From Bdellovibrio sp. (GTDB lineage: Bacteria > Bdellovibrionota > Bacteriovoracia > Bacteriovoracales > Bacteriovoracaceae), in the NCBI GenBank assembly GCA_016187935.1, contig JACPIU010000018.1:59634-123633 (forward strand): DNA of 64,000 bases, written 5' to 3'. This document shows positions 7,270 through 15,883 of the stretch, one piece after another (positions within the stretch are counted from its first letter, which is position 1; every line of letters starts with the position of its first letter). Below the pieces are notes generated by a model. The model was not told where the DNA came from. It made no database searches and worked only from the letters and a program-made list of their open reading frames with translations. Position numbers and translations under genes: made by a program.

Positions 7270-9450
7270 ATGATTTTACGCAATCTGTTAGTATCGCTCC
7301 TTATTGTTATGTCCACCGGATGCTTGGCCTCCAGTGACTTAGTTAAACTGACGCGTGAGGCCTTCGGTCGTCCCGGTCTCCGTCCCAACTGGTCTGATGC
7401 CAAAAAGGTCCAGGCGGTTACGATCTATGAGGAAGGGGAAGTTAAGTCTCCTCTTTGGTTCACTCAGGCCCATGGAGTTTTAACCGAAGTTTTTTTTCCC
7501 ACTATCGACAAGGGACAAATCAAAGATTCTCAATTTTATGTGACAGACCATAAAACATTCGTCTTAGAGGAGGGCAAAGATTTTGAACATCATGTGCATG
7601 TTCTGTCGCCTTCTCGTGTGCGTTTGGTGAATATAAATAAATCTTTTGGTGTGACTATCATTCACGAATTTTTCTCGTTGAAGGATTCTCCAACTTTGGT
7701 GGACGAAGTGACCATCGTGGTAGAAAGAGACGGATTGGATTTTTATCTGCTCTCAAATCCTGCCATTGATAATACCGGTTATTATGATTCCGCCTCCATC
7801 TATCAAAATGGGTTTTTAGTAAGCGAGGGCAGTACCCAACTTTTTATTGAATCAAGTGTAGGGTTTAGAAAGCGCTCTGTCGGATTCGTCGGTTCTTCCG
7901 ATGGGCATCAGGATTTGGCCCAAGACAAGCGAATGGATTTTGATTTTAACCTGGCCGAAAATGGTAACGTTGCCACCTTTGGAGAATTCAATCTTCCCCA
8001 GGTAAAAGGCGAGTATCGTCTCCACGTCATGTATCATTTTTCTCAACACAAAGAAATTCGCTCACAACTCGATATCGATTTTAATAAGGCTAAAGAGGCC
8101 TTTGAGCAATCTTGGAAAAGCTATTTGCAAAATAAGCGCGCTCCCAAGTTTAACAGTAAGGAAGAAGCTGATTTGTATTGGAGAAGTTTGGTGATCCTCA
8201 AGTCGCATGAGGATAAGCTGAATCCCGGAGCACTGATTGCTTCTCTCTCCATTCCTTGGGGTGAAAAACAATATGAAACACCCGGTGCTAAAATTGGTGG
8301 TTACCATTTGATTTGGCCTCGTGACCTCTACCATGCGGCCATGGGTCTGATCCTGGCAGGAGATTTGAAGACTCCTATCGACGCTCTTCGCTTTTTAAAG
8401 AAGATTCAGTATCAAAAAGGGGATGGAGTATGGGATTACAATCCTCGCGTCATTCCCAAGGAAGGTGGTTTTCCCCAAAACACCTGGGTGACGGGTGAAT
8501 CTTATTGGGGCGGACTGCAGTTGGATCAGATCGGTTACCCCATCAATTTATTTTGGCAGGTTTATCGCCGCTTAAATGAGAATGAGCAAAAACTTCTCAG
8601 AGCAGAATTTGATACCATGATTAAAAAAGGTCTGAGCTTTATTCAAAAATATGGACCGTGGTCGGCCCAAGAACGCTGGGAAGAAAATTTCGGTCTCTCG
8701 CCGTCCACTTTCTCCAGTGCCACATCGGCGCTTCTGATTGGCGGTGAACTTTATAAAGGGACCGAGGCCGGTGACAGTTATTACAGAACAGCGCAGGGCT
8801 GGTTAACCAAACCAGGGGACAATATTGACACCTGGGCCTTTACCCAAAACGGCCCTTTTGGTGACGGCCAATACTATTTGCGCGTTTCCGGATGTCAAAG
8901 TTACTCCGCTGTTTGGGACCCGAATAGCAAAGAGAGTTGCCATGTGGCCAATTCCAGTATGCGCGTAACTCCCCAGGATTTTCTGGATCAAGGATTTTTA
9001 AAATTGGCACTGTTGGGTCTTAAGTCCGCCGATGATTGGCATGTTCTAAAATCTTTGGAGAAAGTTAATCAGTATATTCGAGTGAAAACGCCTAACGGTT
9101 ATGGATGGTATCGCTATTCCAATGATGCCTATGGTGAAGATGGGAAGGGGCGTCTTTGGCCTCTTCTCTCAGGAGAGCAAGGACGGTTCGCGGTTGAACG
9201 CTACCTGGTGGGTAATTTAGATTGGAATCAGGCCTTGTCCCAGGTCAATCAGGTGTTGGATTCTTTTGTGAAGTTTTCCAACAAGGGTCTTCTTCTTCCC
9301 GAACAGGTATTTGAACATACAGGTGAGGGAACCGGAGGCGCCACTCCTCTGGCCTGGACCCATGCCGAGTTTATTAAGCTCTTATGGGCACGAGAAACTC
9401 GCATAAATCCTGAAAATCCCTTTCGTCCATTCTCGACAGTTGTCGAATAA
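7270..9450 (+). CDS. GH15 glucoamylase/glucodextranase-like lipoprotein
   Basis: A 726-residue predicted lipoprotein (signal ending MSTGC). The N-terminal half (about 30-270) is a beta-sandwich of the glucodextranase-N type. The second half is an alpha/alpha-barrel with GH15 landmarks: WPRDLYHAAMGLILAG, a WVTGESYWGGLQLDQ segment, the candidate general acid in ERWEEN, and the candidate base in LPEQVFEHTGEGTGGATPLAW. It should release glucose from the non-reducing ends of alpha-glucans at the outer membrane or in the periplasm. ATG 7270 follows AGGGGAAG. The upstream frame from 7153 overlaps ampG and lacks a site. Confidence 0.9.
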   Translation: MILRNLLVSLLIVMSTGCLASSDLVKLTREAFGRPGLRPNWSDAKKVQAVTIYEEGEVKSPLWFTQAHGVLTEVFFPTIDKGQIKDSQFYVTDHKTFVLEEGKDFEHHVHVLSPSRVRLVNINKSFGVTIIHEFFSLKDSPTLVDEVTIVVERDGLDFYLLSNPAIDNTGYYDSASIYQNGFLVSEGSTQLFIESSVGFRKRSVGFVGSSDGHQDLAQDKRMDFDFNLAENGNVATFGEFNLPQVKGEYRLHVMYHFSQHKEIRSQLDIDFNKAKEAFEQSWKSYLQNKRAPKFNSKEEADLYWRSLVILKSHEDKLNPGALIASLSIPWGEKQYETPGAKIGGYHLIWPRDLYHAAMGLILAGDLKTPIDALRFLKKIQYQKGDGVWDYNPRVIPKEGGFPQNTWVTGESYWGGLQLDQIGYPINLFWQVYRRLNENEQKLLRAEFDTMIKKGLSFIQKYGPWSAQERWEENFGLSPSTFSSATSALLIGGELYKGTEAGDSYYRTAQGWLTKPGDNIDTWAFTQNGPFGDGQYYLRVSGCQSYSAVWDPNSKESCHVANSSMRVTPQDFLDQGFLKLALLGLKSADDWHVLKSLEKVNQYIRVKTPNGYGWYRYSNDAYGEDGKGRLWPLLSGEQGRFAVERYLVGNLDWNQALSQVNQVLDSFVKFSNKGLLLPEQVFEHTGEGTGGATPLAWTHAEFIKLLWARETRINPENPFRPFSTVVE

Positions 9451-9540
9451 TTAGACGAAATTTCTGGATTGCCTGAGTTTCAGACACTGCTGAGACTCCA
9501 AGTCTCCGAGATAACAGAATTCTTTTTGGCACCCATTTTG

Positions 9541-9574
9541 GATGTACTCCTTGCGGGGTAGTAGGGAGTACATC
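9541..9574 (+). promoter_or_regulatory. Perfect hairpin enclosing the ribosome binding site of the next gene
   Basis: GATGTACTCC (9541-9550) and GGAGTACATC (9565-9574) form a perfect 10-base stem with a 14-base loop. The right arm contains the Shine-Dalgarno core (GGGAG at 9564-9568) and abuts the ATG at 9575. In mRNA the site would be hidden when the stem is folded, so translation of the gene at 9575 could be gated by temperature, a ligand, an RNA or a protein. The base pairing is seen directly. The regulatory role is inferred. Confidence 0.6.
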
Positions 9575-11674
9575 ATGCGATATTTTATCGGCCTTCGGGC
9601 CATTTTGGGTGCTGTTCTTTGCCTGTTGCTAGGACTGCCAGTTTTTGCCAATCCTCCGAGTAATGGAAGTGAGAAAGTCGTGGAATTGGCCAAGGCGACA
9701 GAAGCCGTGACAGTCGAGCGTCGGGATGTTTACAACATGACACCTGCACAAGGGCAGATGCTGCTTACTTGGGGGAAAATGCGCGCCATTCCCTCGCCCT
9801 CTGACGATACGGGAACTCCTCAAGTGAATTGTCCTCTAGGCGGCGGGGCAAATGAAGGGACGGCCCCTTCGACATCGAGTTCTGGATCGGGTTCTGGTTC
9901 TGGCGCGGGAAATTCCGGTTCACCCTCATACGGTCTCGATATTGAATTTCGTTTGCACTCCGTTAATGGTTTTGATGCCTTTAACGGTGAAAGAGTGCCC
10001 TATACTTCCGCCATTTTCGCTCATGAAGTGGAGCCTTTGGTTCAGAGCAATCGTCGTACTTTGGGAAGTATGTCCATTGATGATGCCCGAAAATGGCTTA
10101 TTGATAACACTGAATTAGATAACTCTCAGGAGGTCGAGATCACAGACGCTCTTTGGAAAGATCGCATTGTCAATGCCAGTCCCGCTGATCGCCGGGCCAT
10201 CTATCAGGACATGGGACGGAGGATGTCTTTTGATGATCAGATTCGCTTCATCTCCAAATTGGGTGGTGCCATGAATAATAATTACGATGATGCGCGTGCT
10301 GACCAGGCCATTGATGCGGACACCATTGCTCAATGTGATGCTATCCTATCCGCACTGGCAACAGGAACACCAGCGGGTGTTTGTCGTGATATCGTCATCT
10401 GCCAGGCGACAATTCTGCATCATATGGGAAATAAAGATAACGTCTATGCTGCCAGCTATCCGGTGCCTGGGAATTATCACGTCACATTGATGGTCACTGA
10501 TCCCAATAATCGTAATCGCGTTCACAAAATTTCTTATAGTCGGCGTTCAGTTGAAGAAAATTTGCAAGGGAGCGCTGCTCTCTCACAAGATGAGGCCCCT
10601 GACGTCGGAACCATGATTCGTGTGTGGCGCCCCACCGAAAGGGCCGACGGAACGGTAGAAGGGCAGTTTGCCGGTGTTATTCCCACCGAAATTGGTCTGC
10701 TCTTGGAAGAAGAAACCAGTCCTAATCCCAGTGATGTCACCGGTTCCGGCCGCTTCGATCCGTTCACTACTCGCAGTTATAGTGTCATGCACATGGGTGG
10801 GCATTATGGGCCTGTCGCCGGAAGAATTTTTGCCGCTCGTCTGTCCAACGGAGACGTGGTGTATGGTGCCGGCGTCAGTGCCCGTTGGGGAAGCGCGCCC
10901 AACGAATCAGACAATGTATACAATGGAATCGATAATCGCGGTCACGTCGGTTTGGCCTATGCTCATCGAGATTCCACAGTGCGTTTTGTCGGTGCCGATG
11001 GCACCATTGGTACAGAAGAATGGGATTTGAACACCATTTACTTGAGCGCTCACCAACGAGTCGGAGTCCCCTTACGTGTTTCCGAACATTGGACCATTAC
11101 ACCTTACTCCGATATTCACCTGGAAGTTGCTGCCATCAATGGTGGTAATGCCGATGAGAGTGGATCATGGACAGGTGATGGAAATCTTTCCGTGAATGTG
11201 GGTGCCGAAGCGGTTTATCGCAGCGATGATGCCTATCTCCGTTTACATGGCCATACCCAATTGACTTTAGGCCTCTCTGATATTCGCGGACTCTTGGGCT
11301 CTGATGTTGGGGTCTATACCAACTATACTGAAGTCGGGGCGGAGGCCGGTTATGACGTCTCGCCTGATGTGCGTTTAAACGCCGCTCTTCTTTGTGCCTT
11401 TCGCGAATATGGAGATACGTGTTCGGTAGGAGGTGGAGTCACTTATGTGGATGGTGCCAATACCCACAGTTTTAATGCAGGTGTTCTCACGCCCATTTCC
11501 GAGGCCCAACAACCCTGGATGCCAGGTGGTTCACGCACCTCTCTCCAGATCGGTTACGATTATCAGCGCCAGTTAAATGAGTCACTTCTGCTTGGTGCGG
11601 GAATTCACTACACCCAATCCTTGGAAGACAACAACTTCATGCTCAACAGCGGCTTGGCCTTACACTGGTATTAG
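9575..11674 (+). CDS. Exported transglutaminase-like domain fused to an outer-membrane beta-barrel
   Basis: A 699-residue protein. A signal peptide (cleavage about residue 25) is followed by a Gly/Ser linker at 100-118, then a mixed domain with a transglutaminase-like arrangement: C270 in AGVCRDIVICQATILHHMG, H302 in NYHVTLMVTDP, and D309. From about residue 395 the chain alternates hydrophobic and polar residues in a barrel-like way, and it ends in NSGLALHWY with a terminal aromatic residue, as outer-membrane barrels do. It may present a papain-fold hydrolase or crosslinking domain at the cell surface or in the periplasm. The start is set by the adjacent hairpin-enclosed ribosome binding site. 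The enzymatic role is inferred from motif geometry only. Confidence 0.7.
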   Translation: MRYFIGLRAILGAVLCLLLGLPVFANPPSNGSEKVVELAKATEAVTVERRDVYNMTPAQGQMLLTWGKMRAIPSPSDDTGTPQVNCPLGGGANEGTAPSTSSSGSGSGSGAGNSGSPSYGLDIEFRLHSVNGFDAFNGERVPYTSAIFAHEVEPLVQSNRRTLGSMSIDDARKWLIDNTELDNSQEVEITDALWKDRIVNASPADRRAIYQDMGRRMSFDDQIRFISKLGGAMNNNYDDARADQAIDADTIAQCDAILSALATGTPAGVCRDIVICQATILHHMGNKDNVYAASYPVPGNYHVTLMVTDPNNRNRVHKISYSRRSVEENLQGSAALSQDEAPDVGTMIRVWRPTERADGTVEGQFAGVIPTEIGLLLEEETSPNPSDVTGSGRFDPFTTRSYSVMHMGGHYGPVAGRIFAARLSNGDVVYGAGVSARWGSAPNESDNVYNGIDNRGHVGLAYAHRDSTVRFVGADGTIGTEEWDLNTIYLSAHQRVGVPLRVSEHWTITPYSDIHLEVAAINGGNADESGSWTGDGNLSVNVGAEAVYRSDDAYLRLHGHTQLTLGLSDIRGLLGSDVGVYTNYTEVGAEAGYDVSPDVRLNAALLCAFREYGDTCSVGGGVTYVDGANTHSFNAGVLTPISEAQQPWMPGGSRTSLQIGYDYQRQLNESLLLGAGIHYTQSLEDNNFMLNSGLALHWY

Positions 11675-11821
11675 GTGCCAGTCACTTAAGGTCCAGCGGG
11701 TACTTTTTTTCTCCTGCTGTTTTTTGATAATGACGGTATAGACACCCTCGACATTATTGGCATGGGAGACAAACGAAACAAACATAAGGCCGGCAACGGC
11801 CCATCTCATGATTTTGCTCAT
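11660..11821 (-). CDS. Small exported peptide (53 aa)
   Basis: This short frame starts at ATG 11821 and ends at TAA 11660-11662. It encodes a convincing signal peptide (MRWAVAGLMFVSFVSHA, from the second Met) and then a basic ~30-residue tail containing KKQQEKKSTRW. It sits 20 bases after the 68-residue gene at 11842 on the same strand and overlaps the convergent barrel gene by 15 bases. Ribosome binding is weak (GGG 4-6 bases before ATG). Function unknown. It is too short for a confident call, but the signal sequence is unlikely to be chance. Confidence 0.45.
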   Translation of the reverse strand: MSKIMRWAVAGLMFVSFVSHANNVEGVYTVIIKKQQEKKSTRWTLSDWHLIPV

Positions 11822-11841
11822 GACCCATTATAAATTGGTCC

Positions 11842-12048
11842 CTAATAACTATCCAACAACTTTACGCGATTGACGTTCGAGAGAGACGAAAAATCCAGCT
11901 TATTGTCCTTAATGAAAATAGTCTCCTTATTAATTAAGGCGATCTCATTGGAGAGTTTCTGAACTTCTCGCGTTTCTTCACCGGCCGCTGTTTTGGGCGT
12001 GAGATAGCTAACTTTTCCCGGGTAAATACTGACACTACTGATTTTCAT
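11842..12048 (-). CDS. Small hypothetical protein (68 aa)
   Basis: A 68-residue frame, MKISSVSIYPGKVSYLTPK onward, with no signal peptide or membrane span. The middle (EVQKLSNEIALINKETIF) could form a helix. It follows the SPFH lipoprotein gene by 35 bases on the same strand, so it is probably co-transcribed. No Shine-Dalgarno is visible upstream of ATG 12048, which lowers confidence. No family recognised. Confidence 0.45.
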   Translation of the reverse strand: MKISSVSIYPGKVSYLTPKTAAGEETREVQKLSNEIALINKETIFIKDNKLDFSSLSNVNRVKLLDSY

Positions 12049-12083
12049 GATAGCAGTATTGTCGGTTATTTTGCGGAAAAACT

Positions 12084-12860
12084 TTACTTCATTAACTTGT
12101 CAAAATTAATGAAAGGAATACTCTGACCGCCCATAATAATTTGCGGCAGAGAACCGTTCCATTTTTGAACAGCTTCGTAAGAAACTAGATTATTGTTGGC
12201 GGAGATGGCCTGGGTTTTAATTTTCATGGCCTCGGCTTCTGCCCGGGCCTGCTCGACCACTTGCTTGGCCTCTTCTTGGATTTTGATCGTGCGGTTTTTG
12301 GCCTCTTGCGCCTCTTGAATGGCGACCACTTTTTGCTCAACCGCTTTTTCATAAGTATCGTCAAAATCTAGATTGGTGATATCAAGACGGGTTATCGAGA
12401 CATTTCGCGCGGAGAGGGCCTTCATGATTTCATCTTGGGCGTACTTGGTCACAACTTCACGTTTGGAAACCAAGTCATCGGCGATATAACCACCAATGGC
12501 ATCCTTGATCGTTCCTACCACGGCAGGGGAGAGAATTTTGGCCTCCCAACCAATGCCGAACTGTGTGTAGACTTTTCCAATGGACAGGGGTTCGGGAAAG
12601 TAGGTAACGGCAAAGCTCACAATCACTGACTGGGTGTCTTTGGTATAGCAACTGGTCTGGCCTTCCATCTTTTGTTCGAAAATTTCCATGGGATAGATGG
12701 TGGTCGAAATGGGATTATAGAAATACAAACCAGGCAAGAGTGGTTCTCCTTCCATTTTTCCCCATACCAGCTTGATCCCACGATATCCTTCGTTTACTTG
12801 TCTAAAACCGCAGCTTGATAGGAGCATTAGCCCCATTGCCATAATGATTATGCGTTTCAT
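12084..12860 (-). CDS. SPFH/prohibitin-like lipoprotein
   Basis: A 258-residue protein. The signal sequence ends in lipobox LLSSC. The band-7/SPFH domain (about 20-180) contains GYRGIKLVWGK, LLPGLYFYNPI and SARNVSITRLDITNLDFDDTYEKAVEQKVVAIQEA. It ends in an Ala/Glu/Lys-rich coiled coil (EEAKQVVEQARAEAEAMKIKTQA) typical of prohibitins. ATG 12860 is preceded by GGGAG, 7 bases away. The longer frame to 12896 is not. SPFH proteins oligomerise on membranes and often modulate proteases. A lipid-anchored version would face the periplasm or the outer membrane. Divergent from the methyltransferase gene at 12952. Confidence 0.88.
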   Translation of the reverse strand: MKRIIIMAMGLMLLSSCGFRQVNEGYRGIKLVWGKMEGEPLLPGLYFYNPISTTIYPMEIFEQKMEGQTSCYTKDTQSVIVSFAVTYFPEPLSIGKVYTQFGIGWEAKILSPAVVGTIKDAIGGYIADDLVSKREVVTKYAQDEIMKALSARNVSITRLDITNLDFDDTYEKAVEQKVVAIQEAQEAKNRTIKIQEEAKQVVEQARAEAEAMKIKTQAISANNNLVSYEAVQKWNGSLPQIIMGGQSIPFINFDKLMK

Positions 12861-12951
12861 ACAAAAACTCCCATGGTTTACTTGTGACTCAGGCATTCTA
12901 AAAGGCCTCCGCTTGAATTACAATCAAAAAAACAATATTCGGAGACGATTT

Positions 12952-13788
12952 ATGACTGATGGCTCGCTTTTTCCTTATCTGCATGGTTTTTCGCCGAAGG
13001 AGCAGGCGCGTTTGCGAGCGCAGGCAAAATTTGGCGAGCATGTCATTTATCGCGATGTAAATTTTTCAAGCGCTAAAAAAATTCTCGAAGTTGGTTGCGG
13101 CGTCGGTGCCCAATCGGAAATTATTTTGCGACGTTTTCCTGATCTCCATCTCACCGGGATAGATTTGAACGAACGGCAATTGAAGGCCGCCGTAAGTCAC
13201 TTGAACACGTTGCCCTTCGCCAAAGGGCGCTTTGAATTAAAATTACTTGATGCAAGCAATCTGGAATTCCCATCAAACAGTTTTGACGGTGCCTTTTTAT
13301 GTTGGATTTTGGAGCATGTTCCCGATCCTGCCCGCATTTTAAGTGAAGTCAGGCGCGTGTTGATTCCGGGTTCGCGCATTTATGTTACCGAAGTCATGAA
13401 TCATTCTTTTTTTCTGGACCCCTATTCACCCATGGTTTGGAAATATTGGATGGCCTTCAATGATTATCAATATGAAAATGCCGGTGATCCTTTTATCGGG
13501 GCCAAACTGGGGAATCTGTTGGCCGCCGTGGGGTATATCAATGTGGAAACGCACATCAAAACTTGGCACTACGATAATCGTCATCCTGAGAGACGCCGGG
13601 AAATTATAGAGTATTGGACCGAACTTCTACTTTCTGGACAAGAGCAACTACTGGCCGCGGGAGCAGTCACTCCCGAAATTGTCAAAGGCGCGGTGGAGGA
13701 ACTCAACACCGTTCGCAAAGATCCCAATGCCGTTTTTATGTATTCATTCATGCAGGCCAGTGCCTTGGTTGGTGCTTCCTTGGGGTAG
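12952..13788 (+). CDS. Class I SAM-dependent methyltransferase
   Basis: A 278-residue protein with a Rossmann methyltransferase fold: motif I ILEVGCGVGAQSEIIL near 45-60, the acidic GIDLNERQL after strand 2, LKLLDASNLEFPSNSFDGAF, and CWILEHVPDPARILSEVRRVL. This matches the ubiquinone/small-molecule methyltransferase group (Methyltransf_11/25 type). The substrate is unknown. Start ATG 12952 follows GGAGACGATTT. It stands alone between divergent SPFH and convergent PAP2 genes. Confidence 0.85.
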   Translation: MTDGSLFPYLHGFSPKEQARLRAQAKFGEHVIYRDVNFSSAKKILEVGCGVGAQSEIILRRFPDLHLTGIDLNERQLKAAVSHLNTLPFAKGRFELKLLDASNLEFPSNSFDGAFLCWILEHVPDPARILSEVRRVLIPGSRIYVTEVMNHSFFLDPYSPMVWKYWMAFNDYQYENAGDPFIGAKLGNLLAAVGYINVETHIKTWHYDNRHPERRREIIEYWTELLLSGQEQLLAAGAVTPEIVKGAVEELNTVRKDPNAVFMYSFMQASALVGASLG

Positions 13789-13860
13789 GAGAATAATTTA
13801 TGAAACACCTTTTGATTTTCACGCCGCTGTAAGATGGGACTTGTTCAAAGTTGTGATTTG

Positions 13861-14655
13861 CTAAAAACTCTTTGAGATGCCAATGCCGAGTGTGTTGTTG
13901 CAAACGATCGGCGCCACGACCACATAATCATTTTCTTTAAAGACATGTTTGCGGTTGTAATAAATGCCATAGCCGTAAGCAATGCCCAAGGTGGCCCCGG
14001 CGATGACGTCGTGAGTGTAGTGCCAATTATCATTTAAGCGGGTGGCCGAGACAAAGACCGCCATCAGATAGGCCGGAATGCCCCAAGCTCGGCCATGCTC
14101 TTCGGCGACAATGGTGGCGAAAACAAAACTCATGCCGGCGTGCCCGGAGGGAAAGGAGAGATTATCCAGACGGTTGGGGCGCGGTTCTCTAATGGTGAAT
14201 TTGAGGGCATTGATAACACCAATGGTATAGAGCGTACCTTCCGCCATGTGATTGGCGCGCACATGGGAATTATAATCGCTACCAAACCAGTATATCGATT
14301 TCATCGCCAGATAATAGGCGACATTGGGAATCATACTACCCCATAAATTTCCAACATAAGTGGAATCTCGTAGCGGATTTTTTTCCCACATCTCGGTTTG
14401 GACTGGGTCGGAATAGCTGTCTTCGGCCTTGGCCAAGAGAATCGAAAGAGTCATCCCGGGCCAGAAGGCGTATTTTGCCGGGGTCGTCAGAGGTGAAAAG
14501 AGATTTTTTTTGAAGCGTTCCCAGGGAGTCGGGGGATCAACGATATTGACATAAGTAGGGTCTTTACTGCTGGGAGCATCTTTGGCGGATGCTCTACTCA
14601 CACTCATCGTTGCATTCATTATGGCCACGATCAGAATGCAAACCTTAATCAACAT
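13861..14655 (-). CDS. PAP2-family phosphatase, exported
   Basis: A 264-residue protein with an N-terminal signal or anchor (MLIKVCILIVAIMNATMS) and a PAP2 domain. The three catalytic boxes are K..IREPRP (about 155-163), FPSGHAGMSF (about 171-180), and TRLNDNWHYTHDVIAGATLG with R, H and D. This family removes phosphate from lipid phosphates such as undecaprenyl diphosphate or phosphatidate on the outer face of the membrane. It follows the FecR gene by 31 bases on the same strand, so the two may be co-transcribed. Confidence 0.88.
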   Translation of the reverse strand: MLIKVCILIVAIMNATMSVSRASAKDAPSSKDPTYVNIVDPPTPWERFKKNLFSPLTTPAKYAFWPGMTLSILLAKAEDSYSDPVQTEMWEKNPLRDSTYVGNLWGSMIPNVAYYLAMKSIYWFGSDYNSHVRANHMAEGTLYTIGVINALKFTIREPRPNRLDNLSFPSGHAGMSFVFATIVAEEHGRAWGIPAYLMAVFVSATRLNDNWHYTHDVIAGATLGIAYGYGIYYNRKHVFKENDYVVVAPIVCNNTLGIGISKSF

Positions 14656-14686
14656 ATCGTTCTCAAAGATCAGCGATCATTAAAAT

Positions 14687-15817
14687 CTACAGGTCTTCCT
14701 TCTTGAAATAGCGCTCGTAAGCATCGTCCTCTTTTCCTTCCAAAGTGGATTTTTTCTTGGGAGGAGTAGGTTGGACTAACTGACCGGCCAGATTTTGGTT
14801 CAGATCAGTGGCAAGTTTAGTGACTTCTTCCGACTTGGTTGTGGCATCGGGATTAACCACAAAGCCCTTGCCCGGTTCGAGTTTGAGTCCCTCCGGTGGA
14901 CGATAGCTTCCATCATCATTGACACTTCCGATCGCTGTCGTTGCTTTATAGACTTTAAGTGTTGAATCGAATTCGGCATCCTTTGGTGGGGGAACATACA
15001 TACCAGATTCAATGTCTACCAAACCACCCGGACGGGGCGTGTAACTTCCGGTGCTGGCCTTGAAGGTTCCACCCTTTTCGCTGGTGCTTTCCGAGGCCAG
15101 ATCGGCCATGTCTTTTTTCAGCTCGGTTTGATAGGTTTTCTCATCCAGTTTTTCTTCTGTCGCGCCCAGTGTTTCATTCAGTTTGAGTTTGGTGAATTGC
15201 TCGGGGGAAATTTTGACGGGCGTTGTGGCGACCGCCAGATTATCGGAAACCCCGGCGTACTCCCCTTTGGTCACCTCCACCGCTTTTTCCTTCAAGACCT
15301 GGTCCACTTTTGTGATCGGCTTATTGTTTTCGAACTTTGCCAACGCCACTTTGCCTTTAAAGGTGACCAGGGAAGTGATATTCGAACGAGGATTATAGCT
15401 GGTTTGAAAAGAGGTCCCTCGCACGCCCAATGCGGCCGTTTTGGTTTTGACAATCAGTTTGGAAGCGGTGGCGTTAGCTTTGGAGCTTTCAACACTGGCC
15501 TTGATTTTGCCAGTGAGAAGGGCAATGATGGCCTGACTGTTTTCTTTGGCCTCATCTACCACCACTTTACTACTGGGGCCCAAGGTGAGGTTTCCACCGT
15601 TTTTATATTTAAGCAAGACGAACGATTTATCGCCGGTCAAAATGGAAGTATCTTTGGGGTACCATTCGTGGAGTGCGACATCCTTGGCCTCATGCATACC
15701 GGGACCGAGCTGGGTGGCGGTTCCTCGTAGTTTCACCACATGGACCAAATTCCCATAAGCATAAGATGGCCCAACTGCAATAAAAATGATGACAAACAAA
15801 ACCAGTCGGTGAAACAT
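14687..15817 (-). CDS. Secreted FecR-domain protein
   Basis: A 376-residue protein with a signal peptide (ending GPSYAYG) and a FecR domain (about 50-170). The domain signature is KLIVKTKTAALGVRGTSFQTSYNP, preceded by GGNLTLGPSSKVVVDE. Beyond it lies a Pro/Gly-rich region with a GGLVDIESGMYVPPP motif and DGSYRPPEGLKLEPGKGFVV, and a charged tail. There is no transmembrane segment for sigma-regulator contact, so it is not a classical FecR anti-sigma partner. The protein at 50679-52847 has the same domain order and motifs and is a clear paralog with an added beta-barrel. The cognate partner may be a surface structure. Confidence 0.85.
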   Translation of the reverse strand: MFHRLVLFVIIFIAVGPSYAYGNLVHVVKLRGTATQLGPGMHEAKDVALHEWYPKDTSILTGDKSFVLLKYKNGGNLTLGPSSKVVVDEAKENSQAIIALLTGKIKASVESSKANATASKLIVKTKTAALGVRGTSFQTSYNPRSNITSLVTFKGKVALAKFENNKPITKVDQVLKEKAVEVTKGEYAGVSDNLAVATTPVKISPEQFTKLKLNETLGATEEKLDEKTYQTELKKDMADLASESTSEKGGTFKASTGSYTPRPGGLVDIESGMYVPPPKDAEFDSTLKVYKATTAIGSVNDDGSYRPPEGLKLEPGKGFVVNPDATTKSEEVTKLATDLNQNLAGQLVQPTPPKKKSTLEGKEDDAYERYFKKEDL

Positions 15818-15883
15818 GGACTACTTCCTTGGTGAATTTATCGTGAACAGGATTATAATGAAGATTATTTTAGGGAGTAAATC

